Source of the DNA: Streptomyces geranii
GTDB taxonomy: Bacteria > Actinomycetota > Actinomycetes > Streptomycetales > Streptomycetaceae
Length of the DNA: 64,000 nt
Reading direction: 5' to 3'
Assembly: GCF_002954775.1 (NCBI RefSeq)
Contig: NZ_PJME01000040.1
Span: 27,734-91,733 of the forward strand
Shown: positions 62,175-64,000 of the stretch, one piece after another
Position numbering within the stretch: position 1 is the first letter of the stretch
How the letters are laid out: each line of letters begins with the position of its first letter
The notes under the pieces: generated by a model
Seen by the model: only the letters and a program-made list of their open reading frames with translations
The model's database searches: none
What the model was told of the DNA's origin: nothing
Position numbers and translations under genes: made by a program

Positions 62175-62396
62175 GTGCGCGAACCGACGCTCGGCACACT
62201 CATCGTGGACATCGACCGTGAAGACCGGGTCGGGGAGTTCCGGGGAACCGCCGGCCCCTACTGGTACCTGCGCCCGGTCTGCGGCGGCTCGGAGTGGGAG
62301 GCGAAACCCGAACACGTACGCCCCGCCACCCCCGCCGAGATCCTCAGCGCCAGAACGGCGCGCGAGAACGCCAGAAGCCGGGGTGAGGTGGCGTGA
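62175..62396 (+). CDS. Small conserved hypothetical protein
   Basis: 73 residues from GTG 62175 (GAGGAG 8 nt upstream; a GTG at 62166 is the alternative). VREPTLGTLIVDIDREDRVG, FRGTAGPYWYLRPVCGGSEW and KPEHVRPATPAEILSARTARENA. Recurrent next to XRE/DUF397 genes and PIMT-like methyltransferases in streptomycetes. Possible small beta-barrel. Stop overlaps the next start (GTGA). Confidence 0.75.
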   Translation: MREPTLGTLIVDIDREDRVGEFRGTAGPYWYLRPVCGGSEWEAKPEHVRPATPAEILSARTARENARSRGEVA

Positions 62397-62683
62397 CGCA
62401 CACCAACACCAACACCAGTACCAGTACCAGTACCAGTACCAGTACCGACACCCAGACCAACACCGCCGCCCGGTCCGGGAGTTGTCCGGTATGCCAGGAC
62501 CTCGACCGGACGGAGACCGTCGCCCGTACGGACCGGGACGCCAGCAAGGTGACCGACTGCCGCGTGCTGCGCAGACGACACCTCGCCGTCGAGCACGTCG
62601 AGCACGTCGAGCACGTCGAGGACGCCGAACAGGTCGAGTACGCCGAGCAGGTCGGGCACGTCGAGCACGGGGAGCGGTCGTGA
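62393..62683 (+). CDS. Small CxxC protein flanked by expandable repeats
   Basis: 96 residues. A Thr/Ser/Asn tract (NTNTSTSTSTSTSTD) from an accagt hexamer repeat at 62402-62446, a conserved-looking core GSCPVCQDLDRTETVARTDR and VTDCRVLRRRHLA, then (EHV)n / EQVEYAEQV from a 9-nt repeat at 62591-62670. Only the core with CPVC and DC looks conserved, so the tails may vary between strains. Couples to both neighbours by 4-bp overlaps. Confidence 0.65.
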   Translation: MTHTNTNTSTSTSTSTSTDTQTNTAARSGSCPVCQDLDRTETVARTDRDASKVTDCRVLRRRHLAVEHVEHVEHVEDAEQVEYAEQVGHVEHGERS

Positions 62684-63876
62684 ACTGGGAGCAGAGGGCG
62701 GCCACACTCGCCGAGCAGGTGACCGAACCGGACTCCCGCTGGCGCCCGCTGGTGGCCGCGGTCCCCCGCCACGAGCTGGTCCCGCGCTGGTGGGAACGAG
62801 ACGCCCACGACCCGGGCGGTTGGGTCCTGCGCGAGGGCGGAACCGACCCGCACACCTGGGACACCTGGACGCAAGCCGCGTACGCCGACCGGTCGTTGGT
62901 GACGAGGGTCGGCGGTCTGCACGCGGACCACGCGACATCCGGCGACCGCCCGCAGGGGTCGCCCACCTCGTCGGCGACGATGCCGAGCCTGACCGTCCGT
63001 ATGCTCCGGCACGGGCGCCTGGGCACGGGCCTGTCGCTGCTGGACCTGGGCACGGGAGCGGGCGGGCTGGCCGCGTACGCGTGCTGCCGGATCGGGGACG
63101 GATACGTGACGAGCCTGGACGTGGACCCCTACCTGACCAACGCGGCGGGCTCCCGCCTGGCGGCCATGGACCTGCACCCCAAGTTCCTCACCACGGACGC
63201 GACGGAACGCGTACCCGGCACCTACGACCGCATCGTGTCGACGGTCGGCCTGCCGACAGGCCCCGAACTCCGCCCGGTACTCGCCGCGTTGGCACCGGGC
63301 GGACGACTGGCGACGACGCTCGCGCGAACGTCCCTGATCATCACCGGCTGGAAGCGGCCCGACGGCGACGTGGTGGGCCGGGTGGAACACGACACCGCGG
63401 ACTTCATGCCCACCCGCACGCGCGACGACCACTCGTCCCCGTCCCCGTCCCCGTACCCGCACCCGTCCCCGTACCCACTCACCGAGTTGTTCGCCCACGC
63501 CCGCGCATCGGACGGGGAGACGCGGACGAGGGGCCGCTACCCGGTGCTGGACATGGCGAACGCCCCCGAGGTCGGTTCCATGCTGGAGGTGACGACACCC
63601 GGCGTCGAACTCGCCTACGAGAACGGCGACCGGACACGAACCGCCCTCCTCGTGCACCCGGACGGTTCCTGGGCGCGGGCGTCGGCGGAGGGGAGCGCCC
63701 CGCCCGAGGTCCACGAAGGCGGCCCACAACGCCTCTGGCAAACCCTGGAACACATCCGCGACCGCCTCAACACGGAGGGCGAACTGCCCCTGCTGGGCGC
63801 GCGGGTCCGCATCACACCGGACGGCGTGTGCCACCTGTCGCGCGGGAAGTGGCACGCGTCGATGGGCGGGACCTAG
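62680..63876 (+). CDS. PIMT-like SAM-dependent O-methyltransferase
   Basis: 398 residues from GTG 62680 (stop of the previous gene overlaps). Protein-L-isoaspartate-type methyltransferase: PRHELVPRWWERD, the SAM motif LLDLGTGAGGLAAYA, VTSLDVDPYLTNAA, DRIVSTVGLP and LAPGGRLATTL. A Ser/Pro/Tyr tract (SSPSPSPYPHPSPYP) from a 6-nt repeat at 63434-63478 interrupts the region after the Rossmann fold. Homologs occur in graspetide and other RiPP clusters, where they make isoaspartate or aspartimide, but no precursor or ATP-grasp gene is visible here. Followed at once by an IS element. Confidence 0.85.
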   Translation: MNWEQRAATLAEQVTEPDSRWRPLVAAVPRHELVPRWWERDAHDPGGWVLREGGTDPHTWDTWTQAAYADRSLVTRVGGLHADHATSGDRPQGSPTSSATMPSLTVRMLRHGRLGTGLSLLDLGTGAGGLAAYACCRIGDGYVTSLDVDPYLTNAAGSRLAAMDLHPKFLTTDATERVPGTYDRIVSTVGLPTGPELRPVLAALAPGGRLATTLARTSLIITGWKRPDGDVVGRVEHDTADFMPTRTRDDHSSPSPSPYPHPSPYPLTELFAHARASDGETRTRGRYPVLDMANAPEVGSMLEVTTPGVELAYENGDRTRTALLVHPDGSWARASAEGSAPPEVHEGGPQRLWQTLEHIRDRLNTEGELPLLGARVRITPDGVCHLSRGKWHASMGGT

Positions 63877-63877
63877 G

Positions 63878-64000
63878 TCGTGTCCGCAAAGTGGTTGGCG
63901 CGTTGGTCTGTTCGTGGTGCGTCGTCATGAGCTGACTGATCAGGCATGGGCAGTGATCGAGCCGCTGCTGGTTCCGCCTCGGATGGGACGGCCGGTGCGG
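63878..64000 (+). mobile_element. Left end of an IS5-type insertion element (partial)
   Basis: Begins right after the methyltransferase stop with GTGTCCGCAAAGTGGTTGGC, followed by a transposase start and running off the window. The exact terminal repeat cannot be defined without the right end. Confidence 0.7.
63914..64000 (+). CDS. IS5/IS4-type transposase, N-terminal fragment (window edge)
   Basis: The frame from GTG 63914 (or 63917) reads VRRHELTDQAWAVIEPLLVP then PRMGRPVR, the standard opening of the DUF4096/IS5-family transposase N-terminus. The DDE domain lies beyond 64000, so intactness cannot be judged. Confidence 0.8.
   Translation, partial: MVRRHELTDQAWAVIEPLLVPPRMGRPVR

Noticed and set aside
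62402..62670. Possible CRISPR-like array because of the periodic repeats
   Set aside because: Repeat units of 6 and 9 nt are contiguous, in-frame and without spacers.
61032..64000. RiPP (graspetide or lanthipeptide) biosynthetic cluster
   Set aside because: Only a PIMT-like gene is present; no ATP-grasp, lanthionine synthetase or clear precursor in the window. Kept as a hypothesis in the findings.

Overview
This window is chromosomal DNA of a Streptomyces or close relative. It has very high G+C, near-universal G/C third codon positions, many GTG and one likely TTG start, and gene families typical of the genus (AfsR-like SARP regulator, XRE/DUF5753-DUF397 pair, DUF6243, HtaA heme proteins, MalR-controlled malEFG-aglA). 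The order malR/malEFG/aglA - PAP2 - glnE - glyoxalase - glnA2 - nadE matches what I remember of the S. coelicolor core chromosome; the glnE-glnA2 neighbourhood is also seen in mycobacteria. I recognise no tRNA, rRNA, CRISPR array or prophage. The only mobile element is the start of an IS5-type element at the right edge.

Layout. 1-6.5 kb: maltose/maltodextrin uptake (aglA, malG, malF, malE) divergent from its repressor gene malR. 6.6-18.9 kb: PAP2 membrane protein, glnE, a glyoxalase-fold protein, glnA2, a DUF3105-DUF305 pair, a secreted sedolisin (S53), nadE and an SMI1/KNR4 protein. 18.8-19.5 kb: gene-poor, apparently decayed DNA. 19.6-36.6 kb: transporters and regulators (two MFS exporters, one with a TetR gene; DrrAB-like ABC exporter; large AfsR-like regulator), panB, an endo/exonuclease-phosphatase protein, an M50-like membrane protease, an F420:NADP oxidoreductase and a sialidase without a signal peptide. 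36.6-38 kb: a small conserved protein and map.

37.9-50.4 kb is an iron and heme acquisition island: heme oxygenase, two HtaA cell-surface heme proteins, a heme-type ABC importer (SBP, permease, ATPase), then ferric/ferrous uptake efeO-efeB-efeU with a fourth overlapping lipoprotein gene. DmdR/IdeR-type iron boxes lie before hmuO, between htaA and hmuT, and (two overlapping) before efeO. Heme would be captured at the surface, imported and opened by HmuO, while EfeUOB supplies free iron.

50.4-55.2 kb: primase-polymerase-like protein, TetR regulator with a palindrome before a DUF6243 gene, ArsR-type regulator, MFS exporter plus cytidine/blasticidin-type deaminase. 55.3-59.8 kb: a tight four-gene cell-envelope operon (lipoprotein, crystallin-like I36 protein, a 717-residue PGRP amidase-DUF1906 protein without signal peptide, Tat-exported M15-like protein), with a winged-helix regulator gene divergent from it. 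This is the most interesting uncharacterised unit here. 61-63.9 kb: XRE/DUF5753-DUF397 pair divergent from two small proteins and a PIMT-like methyltransferase, with expandable simple repeats inside the coding regions, followed directly by the IS element.
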